Assembly: GCA_905331475.1 (NCBI GenBank)
Contig: CAJNYU010003162.1
Location: 6,226 to 70,225, forward strand
Length of the DNA stretch: 64,000 nucleotides
Direction: 5' to 3'
Source of the DNA: Rotaria socialis
Lineage: Eukaryota > Rotifera > Eurotatoria > Philodinida > Philodinidae
Within the stretch, counting starts at the first letter, position 1. Every line of letters begins with the position of its first letter. The notes beneath the pieces were generated by a model. That model was not told the origin of the DNA. It ran no database searches and was given only the letters and a program-made list of their open reading frames with translations. Below are positions 34,820 to 63,253 of the stretch, piece by piece. The position numbers and the translations under genes were made by a program.

Positions 34820-35330
34820 GTTGAGATATTTTCCCTGAAAATATGAGCTCAAACTGATCGATTATTGATGAGTTAACCTCGAGCACCGGTAACATTGAAA
34901 ATTCTGTTTTTTTTCGTATTTTGTGGGTGTACTTTTTCATTTAATAGATAATACTGGCGAGCTAAAATTTTAACCACAGAGATCTCCTTGACTAAGTCTG
35001 ATAAAAAATTTAGTTCTCCTGTTAGTCCTCATCGATCGAAAGCCGTTGTAAAAATGCGATTTTCATCAAAATCATGATGATCGAGAATCACATTTTTCAT
35101 GAGGATTCCATTCAAAAATGAAACTAGCTGGAGAACAAAATTTTTTACCAGGCCTAGTCAATGCGATCTCTGTGGTTAAAATTTTAGCTCGCCAGTATTA
35201 TCTACTAAATGAAAATGTACACCCACAAAATACAAAAAAAACGCAATTTTTTCAATATTACTGATACTCGAGGTCAACTCATCAATAATCGATCAATTTG
35301 AGCTCATATTTTCAGGGAAAATACCTCAAC
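34820..35330. mobile_element. Large foldback element, 511 bp with arms of about 190 bp
   Basis: The left end GTTGAGATATTTTCCCTGAA and the right end TTCAGGGAAAATACCTCAAC are inverted copies. Complementarity continues through GAGCTCAAA, ATCGATTATTGATGAGTTAA, TTTTGTGGGTGTAC, ATAATACTGGCGAGCTAAAA and CCACAGAGATC, leaving a loop of about 110 bp near 35030-35140. There is no coding capacity and no clear target duplication. Confidence 0.85.
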
Positions 35331-35639
35331 TAAAGATAGATCTACATTGAAAATTTCAAGCAAAAATGAATATTTTCTTTAAGAAGTATAGGTCTCAGAA
35401 AAATCTAAGGTCTCAAGAATGGAACAAGATTTTTTAAAACAGTTTTCGCATGAATTCATCAAACGCTTGCATCTATCATCATAAAAGTATCGATTAAATC
35501 GACCACCTCTAATTAAGAAGGGTCCATCGTGACTTGTCTGAACTGGCTCTAAAACAAAAAATTGTTCTATGGTACAATGAGAAACATGTCTTTCTATTTT
35601 GAAATATATCAAAAATTACAACACAGACGCTATTTCAAT

Positions 35640-35771
35640 TCAGCAGGGTACCATGCCCTGCCCTGCTGAAAACCGACAAGGCAGGGTAGGGGCAGGACAC
35701 ATCTTAAATTTATTCATTTTTTTTCAAAAGGGCAGGACAGGGTGCAAAATGTTGCCCTGTGGACATCTCTG
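35640..35771. repeat. Minisatellite-like element, copy 3 (diverged)
   Basis: A GC-rich CAGGGCAGGGCAGG-type stretch ending TTGCCCTGTGGACATCTCTG. Its reverse complement, CAGAGATGTCCACAGGGCAA, aligns with the start of copy 1 at 32277. It probably belongs to the same family, with AGGGC in place of AGGAC units. Confidence 0.6.
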
Positions 35772-37590
35772 TGAGTAACGCATTATAAATAGGACGAAAC
35801 CATTACTGTTTCCTTGTACTGATTTGCTAGATTATCAAACGTACGCTAAAAATCTTAATAAAATATTGCAGTTTTGACTACGTCTTAGAACTTCAGAATA
35901 CATATTTGCAAGTAAAATTGTGAAATGATGTTAGCAATCTACGGAAAAAAGTAATAGTGACAGACTTGTGCGATCGTTTTTTTTCTAATTCAAAATAACT
36001 TAATTGGTTTTTATTCTATGATTTAACAGTCATGACGTGCGTTTCCTGAAATCAACTTTTTATTAAATAATATGAAAATGTCTTCTTCATGCACTGAGTA
36101 GTACTTTAAGGATCATACTCTTGGAAAATGTTTACAGAATTCGTTTTACATTTATGATAATTGCAAAGCTATTTTATTTATGTTTAATCAGAAAAAATTT
36201 ACACTAGCTACTAAAAATCTTTTTAAAATCGAAAAAGAGTAATTAGATGAGTTACCAAACATCCATACAACAGTTTTATTCCAAAAAGAACAGAGCATTT
36301 TCTTTAACAAATCAATCGCACATTTTTCAATCATGAAATATTTTCCATCAAATGATAATAGCATGATTTTCAGAGAATTTGTTCATGTGTCTAAAAAACA
36401 AGAATATGATTTTGCAGCGATGTATCTACGTCATTGCTTATACTTATATCTTTCAGGAAACTAGTGCGAGAGCAATGGTTGTAATGGTGAGAAACAGCAT
36501 AAAAAATTGTTGTGTTCATCAGGGAGCCATATGGCATGTCACATTATATTCAACACTGAACAGAAAATGTGTCCCTTTCATTTTCTGTTTAACATGCACA
36601 ATGGGTATTATAGACTCCTTAGATACTATTAAGAATCAAATCGGAAATAAAAGAATGAAGGTAGTGAATGATATTTTCAGTCCCATTTTAGTCATAGCCA
36701 GTTTTGAATCACTGACAATATTTATCAGAAATAAAACGTGTCAATACTGCTTTTTTCCCTATGGTAAAAGGTATTTCATTAGAAATCAGTCACATGCTAT
36801 GCCGTTTTCATTACTCTAACTATGGCAAAGGTTGTGAGATGAAAAATTCTAATTTTTTTCTACGTTGTCAAATTATTTAACATCAAAACAGTAAATATTG
36901 ACACAGATAAAAAAAACTTTTCTTTCGTTTTGTTGTCTTTTACAGATCAGATAATTGTTCTACTTTTCTATTTTAACAAGATTCTACTTGAGAAAAGTTG
37001 TAATTTTTACAATCATACTCTTGATTCTTAAAATGCACGGTAGTATAAAAGAATTCGTGAAGTTTTCATTTTTCTGCACATCTTTAAACTCTTCATATAC
37101 AGTGGAACGTAAACTACTGCGAAATTCATTTTATTCTCCATCTATTGTTCTTCTTATCGATGGTTAGTAATTGATGGACATCATAACATTTCAAACAAAA
37201 AGCAAACATGTTAGCATATTGAATATTCCAATAGATTGAGTGCACATTTCATACTTGCTGTTCATAATTATATTAGGCTTTTGTCTGTCTACGATTTTTT
37301 TTCTTTTAATACAATATCTAATACATTTTTGATGTTTTGATGGTGTCTTGAAAACAAAACAAGATATAGTATATGTCATTTGAAGCGAACAAACCTTTCT
37401 TCTTCTTCTTTTTCTCATTTAATCATCAGATTGTTTGCATGACATTATAAGATAAGGAAATTACCTGTCAGTGGTCTGAAATGAACATAATATGTTATTT
37501 TATGTCTGTGCTCTTCTATTTTTTGTCTCTGTCTGTAGAAATGGTTAGAATCGGTTAATATGTTATTAGTTAAATGATTGTTAGTGAACG
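35772..37590. other. Intergenic, no supported gene
   Basis: The longest frame is 146 codons (36379-36819, plus). It has no recognised motif and unconvincing composition (Met, Cys and Ile rich). It is left uncalled. Confidence 0.4.
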
Positions 37591-39020
37591 ATGCTGACAC
37601 TGAATTGTTCGCTCCGAGAAGAGATTGCACAACAAATTGAATTGTACACTTATCCATTTTTACTTGGTCTCGGTACAGTGGGCAATCTTCTATCAATAGT
37701 TGTTTTAATACAAATGCGACAACATAGCGTTTATCGTTATTTGACACTTATGGCTATTGCCGATACTGTTCTTTTATATATTGGTTTATTACGTGAATTA
37801 CTATTATCATCAAGTTTTCATCTTCATATTCAAGGTACCCTATTGTGTAAACTACATGTTTTCTTTTTCTAGTAAGTTTTTTTTTTCATAGTAGACGAAC
37901 ATAAATACTTCTGTTTCATTATACTTTTAGTAATACACTTCACCTTTCATCCTGGTTTCGATGTTGTCTAAATCTTGATCGTTATGTTGCTGTAAAATTT
38001 CCGATTTACACATCGAAATGGTGTCGTACAAGCCAAGCATCGATTAATTCAAGCATCGTATTCACTGTTCTATCATTAGCTAATATACATCTATTAATAT
38101 TTGTCCAAGGTGAAGATGACAATAAGAATTCGAATGCGTTGAATTCTACACGGTCGACTGTAAATCCATTCCAATACCAACGATGTTATTTGCATCCGAG
38201 TTATGTACATTTCTTTGAACACATTTATACATGGATCGACATGTTTCTTGTCACAATAATCCCTTTTACTTTTATTATTTTATGTAATTTAACTGTTATT
38301 AATCGTGTATTTCTCGTATCTGGTCCTGGTAAGAAAAGTGAAGTCGTTAGCCGTTCCAAAGCAACAAATCGCCTTCGTTCATTATGTTTAATTATGATAT
38401 GTTCATCATTTATATTCGTTGCAACAACTTTACCAGTAACCGCATTTATAATTGATTTATTATCACATAAAGCGTCCGTTGATACGATGCGTTGCCGACG
38501 TATACAATGGACTATTTATAATATCTTAATGTATTTTAATTACGCTAGTATTTTTAGTTATTGTTTATCAGGTACAGAATTTCGTCAAGCACTAATGAAG
38601 ACAATTCATGTTAAAGCGAAACCTGATATAGGATCAATGTTGCAGACAGATATGATGAACGGTGTTAACCAACGTCGAGCATCAACAAATCAACAATATC
38701 GTCAGGTACTTGTAGAATATCAAGATTTAAAACGTTTTCGTTCATCATTTGTTAGTGAGCAGTCATCAGCTAATATACGTGGTAAAGTTCATCTGATCCG
38801 AAAAACAACAGGAAACAACAAAAACGATTTACCAAATCAACAAACAAATTATGATGATCAAAACAGAAGTTCTTGTACAAATACAACAAATGGCAGAAGT
38901 TTGTCAATATCATTAAAAATGCAAGTTTCACGAAATGTAGAAAATAGACGCCGTGATTTATTGAACCAGCAAAGTGCGATAGCTAAACATCATGATGGTA
39001 TAAGTCGTAATGTACATTAA
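37591..39020 (+). CDS. Rhodopsin-like GPCR, peptide-receptor type
   Basis: Two exons (37591-37871, 37931-39020) join in phase to 456 residues. Helix 1 has TVGNLLSIVVLI (the family GN), and helix 2 has LTLMAIADTVLLY (LxxxAxAD). Cys in LLCKLHVFF begins helix 3, which ends with LDRYVAV, the DRY motif. The second loop has a Cys (YQRCYLHPSY) for the conserved disulphide. Helices 5 and 6 follow, and helix 7 reads NYASIFSYCLSGTEFRQAL, where NPxxY is replaced as in FMRFamide-like receptors. The tail is long, polar and Asn/Ser/Gln-rich. It acts at the plasma membrane through G proteins. The ligand is unknown and the peptide-receptor grouping is inference. Confidence 0.9.
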
Positions 39021-40167
39021 AAAATTGTTTTTCACAATATTAGCGAATAGAGGAATAAAACTCGTAGTCGGTCAGCATGTTTAAATTATTCTTTTTTTTT
39101 GTTTTAGGAAAGCTTTTTCTATTTGTCTAGTTGCTTTTGTTACTATTACTATATTGTCATTCAATTTTATTCTGATCTAATCTTCAAGATGTTGATAAAG
39201 CGAATCTTCAGACTTATTTATTCTCATTTGTCTGTCACTGAAAAGATGTTATGTGATACCTTGTTACTATATTTTTTCTCTAAATAAATTGTCTCTATTC
39301 TTCTTCTAAATTACTAGAATTCACATGATATTCTAGAAAATCAAAAACGTTCTAATGGCAAATAAAAATACTGCACTTATATTAAAAAAAAATGATCTAC
39401 TGCTGTTGAATACCCAAGGAAATAGTTTTCCCGAATGGAAATGCTAAAAATACCCCTAGTGTTAGCTTAAATGGCTCATCCATATACATAGCTATCGAAT
39501 AGAATTGCAAAGACCTTCTCATCGGTGTCACTTGATATTACAATACAATAGAACAATTCCATGGTACCTATATAAATAATCATGTTAAGTGGTTACATCG
39601 GAGAACCATCTGAAATACTTTGCTTATCGTTAAACAATCTCGTGTGTGTGTGTGTGTACAAAAAAATTTATATAGCTAATCTATTCATTGAGGCGATCTT
39701 GTTCGCTTATGAGTTAATACACGTATAGTCAAAATCTTTAAAAATTAGAATGTGAATCCATTTACAACGAGCATTCATATATTGATTGTCTATGCTTTTT
39801 GTAGTTTCAAATCATTTATGTCATTTTTCTGAATATAAAATCTACTTTCAATCAGAGTAAAATAAATTTTCAAAAAAATTCTTTCTTACAATATTAATAA
39901 ATTCTGAAAACTTGTGAACTTCTCTGCTATTCAAATGTTTGTTGTTTTTTTGTCTATTTCATTTCAACATAAATTTAACTAATGTTATGAATGGTGCATT
40001 TTAACCAAATAGTGTTAGTTCTCTTATGAATCATTTCATTGCTAACAATGCACACACGTGTATGTATTATGAATGGTATTGCACACGTATCACGAAATAT
40101 CATTTCTTGTCTTTTTCATGATCATTGCAAATAAGATTTTATTTTTATTTGAAATTTCTAGACAAAT
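39021..40167. other. Intergenic between GPCR and ATM
   Basis: No supported frame. A short (GT)n tract lies near 39641-39654. The ATM promoter is presumably in the right part. Confidence 0.5.
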
Positions 40168-55185
<15,018 letters not shown>

Positions 55186-56802
55186 ATTTTGTTAGATATC
55201 CATGTGAATATTATTGTGAATTAATAGATTTTTTTTATTCCAATACAACAATATTATTCTTTTACATTCATGATAAAAAAATAAATGATTTGTATAAAAT
55301 AAAGATGTTCACATTTCATTCTAATATTTATTTTACGACATCCATGTAAAAAGCTGTAAACAATCATACATACATGATTGACGATTTTCTATGATGGAGA
55401 AAATATCTAAATTTTTGTTTTATGATTCATATGAATTTGTCAATAACTTCAGCTATCTAATTTCGTCATCATCATCATCATCATTAATTCACAGATGATA
55501 ACATTGTATATAAGGAAAGTTTAGGCATTCATTCGAGTCAACGCATCGTTAAATTCAAAAACGATCTCGCCTAACTTGATTTTTGGATAGCAGATTTCAG
55601 TTTTATCTATGCATGAACTATTGCAGATTATCTCAGAGAAAGTTTGTACAACAATTAACAAATACAATAGTAAGAGGTTCTTCCAGTTTTGGTATTCAAT
55701 GGAAGACTTACTTGTTATGTTCCAGATATCAAATCTGTCTTTCGCTGCGTATCTGAATTATATATTTTGATTTTGAATACAAGCACATTACAAGTTGAAA
55801 ATAGTGCTCTGTATCTTGGACTAACTTTTATAGGACACTGGTCTTCAATTGTACTTACAGTAATGTGTTTGAACTACCTTTAGTTTAAGTGTGACAAATG
55901 GCACTTCAATGAAAACTGATTTTGACAGCAAAACATAGAAAGCACACGATAAAAAAATATATTGTGATAGTTACTACAATCATATGATTACTTGCTGTTG
56001 AAAATAGAGCATAATATTTGGGACTTTTTAAATTCATAATTAAAGAATCTAATGAAATTTGAATCGATTCACAGTCATTTGAAGTTCCAAGAAAAAAGTA
56101 GTGTTTGGTTTTTCTCTCAATATTTTCTTCCATGTTGATTTATACAAAAACAAAACTATCAAAATGTTATGAAGATGAAAAATAACTGTAGTTATACATG
56201 CATATTGTTTTCAATATCATCCATTGATGTATATTTCTTTGGTATTAGCAACTTGTCGAGTATTCGTTTAAAAATTGATACTATTTATTCAAGGTTTAAG
56301 AAAAACAAATATCTTTCTGAGAAATTTACGAAAGAAAATTAAAAATATATTAAAAATCAAGTAAACTAAGTTTACAAAATGGTTTTCTTTGTTTATTGTT
56401 CTTTATCCATGATTTGAAACTTGATAAGCTACTAGTTGAACGTAGTTGAATAGAGCATGCGTTTTTGGATTCTTGCTTATCCTCGTATTCATATGTTGTA
56501 GGTCAACCATGCATACAGTGGCATCATATAAGTAAATTTATAATATGTATTTTACTGCGTGGCACTGTGCGCAGAGACGCACAAGTTGTATCTTATTTAT
56601 TTGCTTTTATTCTTTGCGCAATGATCTACTTTTTATTTTGCTACGAAGTCAATCGTATAAGACTATGACAACGACTCATTAAATGCAGCTAAATTTTATC
56701 ATTCAAATAAATAAAAGTAAATGATATTCAAAATCATTAAATGCCATTCCATATAGAAATATGTACTTTGATTAAACTCAGTAGTTATTTTTCTTGTATT
56801 AT
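55186..56802. other. Intergenic with short uncertain frames
   Basis: The 3' flank of ATM, then AT-rich DNA. Frames of 60-75 codons at 55689-55883 (+), 56133-55906 (-) and 56465-56668 (+) have hydrophobic stretches but no recognised family. Some may be relics. A (CAT)n tract lies near 55467. Confidence 0.35.
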
Positions 56803-57210
56803 CAAGGGGGAACAAATTGATTTCCAGGCATAGAGATCACTAGAAATCATCATACATTGAAGATGTGAATAACGATTCAGCTGTTAGAAATTACAAGAAA
56901 CAAATGGAAATAAATGGAAATTACAGAACTTCTCGAGCTATATAGTGAAAGAAAATATCGATTTCTATTGGTTACTAATGATTTTTACTAATTTTCTTTT
57001 TTCTTCAGAATGTGCAATGTTTTCAGTGATCACTGTTGATTTCTATTGATTTCTCATCATTTTTCAACATTTCTAAACGTTTCCAATGATCTCTGCTGGT
57101 TTGCAATGATCATATCAAAACTGATTTCCAGTAAGAGAAATCACTGGAAATCATAATCATAAGAAATCCAAGAAGTCGTGGAAATCAAGAAATCAGTTTG
57201 TTCCTCCTTG
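56803..57210. mobile_element. MITE-like element with GAAATCA subterminal repeats (408 bp)
   Basis: The left end CAAGGGGGAACAAATTGATT and the right end AATCAGTTTGTTCCTCCTTG are inverted copies. Both arms carry repeated GAAATCACTGGAAATCAT / TGATTTCTATTGATTTC units in inverted orientation. There is no coding capacity and no clear target duplication. It ends about 20-50 bp before a degenerate sphingomyelin-synthase-like block. Confidence 0.7.
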
Positions 57211-57230
57211 TGTACTATTTTATATTAATG

Positions 57231-57612
57231 CTACTGTGACAACAATAGTTGACCGTATAGCATCGTATTTTCTACTAACATTACCTGATACTGGACACAA
57301 AATATTACCTCTTTGGGTTTATTTTACAATAAACAATTATTAAATTATTATCGTCTATATATTTGTCTTCATTAGACTTTTACCTCAATCCGCAATTTAT
57401 GTTACTATTATCTGTCGTTGATTATTTTCCAGGGCATTATATTTGACGTGTGTAATATCTCTATTGATGTCACTTCACTTAGTATTCTGAAACTAAGTTT
57501 TATCATCAGTATAAAAATATTAGCTAGGCCACCTGTCGAAGCTTTTTATGCCATTATTAGAATGCATTCAACATGTGGAGATGTTCTATTCTCTGGTCAT
57601 AATATTGTATGA
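57231..57612 (+). pseudogene. Fragment resembling sphingomyelin synthase
   Basis: Two blocks are readable. The first (ASYFLLTLPDTGHKILPLW) resembles the luminal segment before the active site in sphingomyelin synthases. The second ends IIRMHSTCGDVLFSGHNIV, matching the family CGDYLYSGHT active-site motif with its catalytic His. After this the frame stops, and the expected later motif (HDHYTxDV) is not found by eye in the next kilobase. The blocks are separated by stops unless an unusual intron is assumed. It is best read as a truncated gene copy, possibly cut by the adjacent MITE-like element. Confidence 0.45.
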
Positions 57613-58543
57613 AAAGGTTTATTTTTCTGAGATCAACGTCAATTTAATCTATTTTGTTTTTCTGTTTAAGTAAAAACTTGTACTCTTTGTTGCACAGCAT
57701 ATATTCAAGTAGAAGAGAAGAGTATCGTCATTTATTATTATTATTATTATTGAACGAATATGTGTTTGGTTGCAAGATTTAGAAGATAATGCATCGATAT
57801 TGATTAGTTTACTTCATGAACTTATATGAAATCCATCAATGAAATTATCACTTGGTGTTGTAGTTAGTGCTGATGATGCGAGAGTTTAATAATAATAAAA
57901 AAGGATTGTAAACTTTAGACAAAATGTCATGTTATGTGTTAGGTGATCAATTATAATGAGAAAAAGAAAATTCCAATGAATTTTTAATCAAATGAAATAT
58001 TATTCTGAGTATCTTCAGTCAAAATTTATGTATTATAAATACGCTTAGTCATAGATTATACCATAAACCATTATATGCTTCTGTAGAAAATACGAGAAGT
58101 ATAATCCAGAAAATGTTTATGTTGCAATGTTCGATGCACATAACAAAATTTTGTGCTCAGATGAAATAGAATTGGAGCGATGAAGACGATTTATCGAATG
58201 AAATAAATTACTAAGATATTTAAAGTATTCTAATTCTTTGGCATAGAAATACATTCAATTGAATAGTGACAAACTCCTGCTCATTTTTTTTTATCAACTA
58301 TCTTATTAGTGAAACAAAAACCCAAATTAATCTTTCGAATTTTCGTCATTAGACATTAGCTAGATGATCTCAATCATATAAAATTTTAACGAGTACAATA
58401 AATAATATACTTTTTATATTTATATCGTTGTAACTAACGAACAGCAAAACACAACATTCAAGTTAACCTAGTATGCTAAAATGAAATAGAAGCGCTGCTT
58501 TCGTAGCAAAATAAAATAAATCTACATAAAAAAAGAACTAGAG
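57613..58543. other. Intergenic, no gene seen
   Basis: AT-rich, with a (TTA)n tract near 57731. The 3' side of the SLC34 gene. Confidence 0.45.
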
Positions 58544-60904
58544 TTAAGTACAGATTTCAGATATTTTTTCAAGGTCATCATTATTATTAAATGCTTTGTT
58601 CGCGTGGCTGTGATTATTTTCAATATTTCGATTGGTTATTGTTGATAATTCTTTTGCTTCATTTTCATTATAAAATGTTATTTGTTTTTTACTACGAAAA
58701 ATATGTTCATCATACCAAGCCAACGTACGAAATGATCGTGGTAACCATGACCATGTTTGTAATAGATTTGGTAGAACATTTGGTACATGTACTTGAAGAA
58801 AATTAATAATAATGACGAATAAAGCAATGAATGAAAGTGGAGCAAATACACCAATAAACGTAGGCCTAGAAAACCAAGTAAAAAAACATAGAAAATGAAA
58901 TTTAAGAAAAACTATGATATACCATCCAGCAAGAGAAATCGCAAAAATGATTAAAGGAATAAGAAAAAATGATCCTATGATATAAACAATAGCAAACCAT
59001 CGATACGTAGCTGTTGTTTCGCCTAATTTTTTAGCTAATGCTATTGGTACATTACGCATAAATGGTACCGGAAACCAAATTAAAATTCCTAAGAAAGAAA
59101 AAAGAATAATAGATCTCAAATAAATAGCTTAATATCAAATATTCATACCAAAGATGTTAAAAAATGTATGACATAAAGCAATTTGCAATGAATTACGAAG
59201 TTCGAGTGCTGTTGTTGCTGTTAATGCTGCCATAATACCTGTAATTGTTGTACCAATATTTGATCCCAATGTAAATGGATACACTCGTTCGATGCTAATT
59301 ATTCCAAGACCAACAAGTGGCGTTAAAGTAGATGTAAATATTGAGCTACTTTGTACCAGTATTGTAAATATACAACCAATCTAAATAAAAATAAAAATAT
59401 ATTCACTTCATTTCTGATTGTGTTCATTACTCCCATAGCTAAATATGGTGTTAAGTGATGAAAAACACCAGGAAAATTAGCATTAACTGTTTTATGTATA
59501 ACTGTACTGATTGTTCCTTTGAGCATTGATTGAAGAAGTTTCACAAGTAATACAAGACATGTGCAGAGAGCAATTATTGAAAGAAATAGAAGTAAAAGAC
59601 CAATGCCCCAATCAGGCCATGAAATTTTTGAAAATAAAAATTCACAATATGTTTTTGGTACTAAAATTGATGTTGAATTCTCAGTTGTTACATTATTATA
59701 TGAACAATAATGTTTGATAAGTGAAACATTAGATTCAACTGTTCCAAGTGCTATATTTTGAATGACGTTTTCATCTAACTGTAATAACAGAAATATTTAA
59801 AATGATTGCCAGTCGATATTTTCTTACTTGAATTATTCGATGTGTTAATGGTTTCGTAAGTACATTAAGAAATTGTGGATTTGTACTCGCTTGTCGTTCA
59901 AGACTAATTGATCGAGTAATTGCTCCAGTTAAATGAAACAGTAAACCTAATCCAATTTTGTTTTCTAATTAAATATTTTTTCTTTTCGCAGCATTTACCT
60001 GATATAATTTCTAAGGGTAGTAAAATAAGAACTGTCACCCAGTTGAACATATCATGAACAGTTGCACCAGCAAAAGCTCTTCGAAATTCATCTCTTCGGT
60101 TCTAAAATAGATTTTATTAATGATAGATTTCAAAATACTAATCTCTACATACAGATTGTGTTAATGCCACGATTGTATTAGTTACAGATGTACCTTCATT
60201 TAGAGAAATATAAATGATAAAGAAACATTATGTTACGCCAGATAGCATACCGATATTGGCACCTAAAGTAATGTACAATTAAGAATAAAATAATATTTAT
60301 ATTGAAAATAGAAGTTTCTTACCCATAATTATGGGAATAGCTCGTCGAACTGGCAGAACTAATGTTTAAACAAAAATATATGAAATATTTATTTGAATTT
60401 TGAGTGCGTTTTATTTCATACTCGACGATGAAACCATTGAGACAACAATTGAAGTTGATGTTGATGAACTTTGTACAATGACTGTTGCTAACAATCCAAG
60501 CATAAGACCACCAATAGGATTCGAAAGAATAGCACCTTCTGTGAATGCTTTACCAGTTATTTTACCTGATTATAAGGAAAAAGATGATTTCTTAGTAATT
60601 CTACAAATATCTTAGTTACCTCCAACCAGCCGAAAAGCTGAACTCATTACATCAAGGGAGCAAACAAAAATATATAGCAAAAATAATAAGCCAATTATTT
60701 TGCCAATTACGAATAAAACATATTTTACACGTGCTGCTGGATTCAAATCTTAAGAAGAAAATTTTCGTATAAAATTCAGAAATATTTTATTTCCTAAGAA
60801 ATACCTTTCCATCGATTTTCTCTATTGCCACTAACACTATCTACAAGTAAATTCCATTTATCAGTAGGAATAATTTGATTTTGTGATAATTTATTCTCTA
60901 TCAT
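58544..60904 (-). CDS. SLC34A: SLC34-family sodium-dependent phosphate cotransporter (NaPi-II)
   Basis: About ten exons give roughly 580 residues (estimate). Two inverted repeats each contain the family QSSS motif: [17 protein letters not shown] and [19 protein letters not shown]. Each is followed by its glycine motif: [20 protein letters not shown] and [17 protein letters not shown]. The large extracellular loop between them is Asn-rich ([20 protein letters not shown]), with N-glycosylation sequons and cysteines. The cytosolic tail is polar. It moves inorganic phosphate with sodium across the plasma membrane. A 12-nt micro-exon (60262-60251) encodes most of GANIG, and a 57-nt intron splits LAGW/PTFIGVF. 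The reading frame stays open upstream of the chosen ATG, so a further 5' exon is possible. Confidence 0.93.
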
Positions 60905-63253
60905 TGTAGTTTGTTGTTTATTGTGTGTCGGAGATCGATAATCAACATCTTAAATAGTCTTATTCTTAGTGATGCATTAAATATTTTGGACTTTGAAATA
61001 AAAACATTCACTGACACGATGATCAAAATATTAAACGTAAAGGTTTCATGTAATTCCATAATCTTCGATAGGTAAAGTTTTTCTTTTCAATAATGTTTAT
61101 ATGGACTTTAGATCAAAATAACCTTTGTTTGACATCTAGCAATAATCGAAGCGAATTTTAACATCATTTGATAATAGGATGTATGTATGCATCACGAAAT
61201 TTCTTGGTTCTCTTTCTCTTTTTAATTTGTCTATTTCAATATTCTGAATATTTCATAATAAACACGTCATCACTATAGAATTATTAGCATCATGTTAACT
61301 CACCGATTAATTTTCTTTCATTCTGAATATAACGTATACACTAATATTTATTTCGACTGGCCAATTGCACATTCTGTGTTTTCATATTAATCGCTACTGA
61401 TTCTAGTTTCATGATAACTAATTATTATTTATGCTAGGCATGCAATAGATTCAATTTGTAGCTGATATCCAAGTCGGTGAGGAATGGTGCATGTTTACAA
61501 TATTATCAAATAATAATTTTTCAAGATGATAATCGATGCAATGAATAAAAGATATTCATTCAACATTCACAGAATTCAATCTATCTTTTACCTACGACTA
61601 AACAAAATTTTAAAAAAATTCCAGCTAATACATGACATTTGTTTGCTTCACTGTTATCGCTTGTGTGTAAACTAAAAATGAATCCATCTTGCTTAGCAAG
61701 TGTCATTTTTTTAAAGCAGAAGGATTTCTCAGAACATGATCATTCGTACAGAAAATTCTGAAAAATATTTTGCTTAGTTTTGATTTAATTGCAACTTCTT
61801 ACGATGTGTGAAATACTATGGTTTAGTACTACAATTACATGATAGTAACAACAACGATCTAAAGCATGTTGTACGAATTTTTTGTTCGATTGTAGTAAAG
61901 AACCCTTGCAACTGCCAGGTTTTGTAAAGTTGCTTCAGATAACAAACAAATCGATTTTCACTGAAGTAGATCTGTAAGCAGTCTTCACGAAAAGATGATA
62001 GAAAAACATGAGTTTCCATGTTTTATTGAAAAAGAAAGAACTCAAGAATACAAACTGGCTAAGTAATAATTTTGGTCTATACACTGATATATAGACTAAA
62101 ATTTCAACATATAGTTTCGAATTTCTATTATGAGAATAAAATAAAATCTATGAGAAATGTTTCTCGGAAAAATCCATTTTTCAGATTTTGTTTTTGTTGA
62201 GCTTCTCTCAGTACTCTTGAATAATAGCAAGTTGAGATTTTCAGAGATTATATTCGGAATAGAGCACATATTTCTTATCCTCATCTATTTACCTGGAATA
62301 TTCTACATCTCCAATTGATACCTATAGAGAATTTCTATCGAAAAAGTCTTAGTTTATTCTTCGATTATGATACCAAGGATTCAACTCATGTCATTAAATC
62401 ATAAAAAGCTGATCTATTATTTATTTGTAATGAATATTCATATTTGTCGAGAAAAACAGTTGAAACTGCAGACGATTTTCTTACCTTGAAATATGTTTAC
62501 TTCGTTTGAAACTTGAAACCTTTATGTTTTCAATAGAAATGAAGTTCAAATCGATTGAAATTCATCTTCCTTTTATAGATTCATATTGATCATATATTAT
62601 AATTATCTGTTTCATTAAGAAAATATACACCTTTCGAAGATTAAGAAGATATTGATCTAGGGTGTTTTTTTTTATTTATTTGTAAGAAGAGCATATGTTA
62701 CTAGAATGCTTTTTAATCTTTTTGAACCTCTGATCTATTCTAAATTACAATTTGATAAATCTTTGTTTAAATTCTCTATGTCAATAGGGCCATATCATAT
62801 TTTCTTTTCCTTTTTCATTTATAGGCTGCGAAATTTGTTGGAAATAAAATGAAAGAAATCAATTACTCATTGGAATATTTTTCGATATTTAGAACGATAA
62901 ATAAAAATATTGCAATACATTGTGTTAGCCAGGGATTATATCGTCACATTCAATTCAATTACTAATAGTACTTCAAGTAAAGTAATACGCTTATAGTGGT
63001 AGATGTGATCGATAATAATGACTGATTCATTTGTAATTATTCAGAGTTTTTTTTTTTGACAAGACAATAAATTAAATAATACATAATCAATTTAAATATA
63101 AGAATAATTTTCATTCTACTACATAAAAGATCTTTAGGGTAAATGTGCGACATCTTTTTCAATGTTGGTTCTGTTGGTCAATGTTATTATTTCATTAATA
63201 AGTACGATCTTTTCAAAGACACTACCTATTCTTCTTTCAAGTAAAAGACAAAC
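60905..63253. other. Intergenic between SLC34 and PTGES2
   Basis: About 2.3 kb AT-rich between divergently transcribed genes. No supported frame, repeat family or RNA gene was recognised. Confidence 0.5.

Noticed and set aside
36379..36819. 146-codon plus-strand frame
   Set aside because: No motif, odd composition, no splice partners and no conserved block; length alone is not enough in AT-rich DNA.
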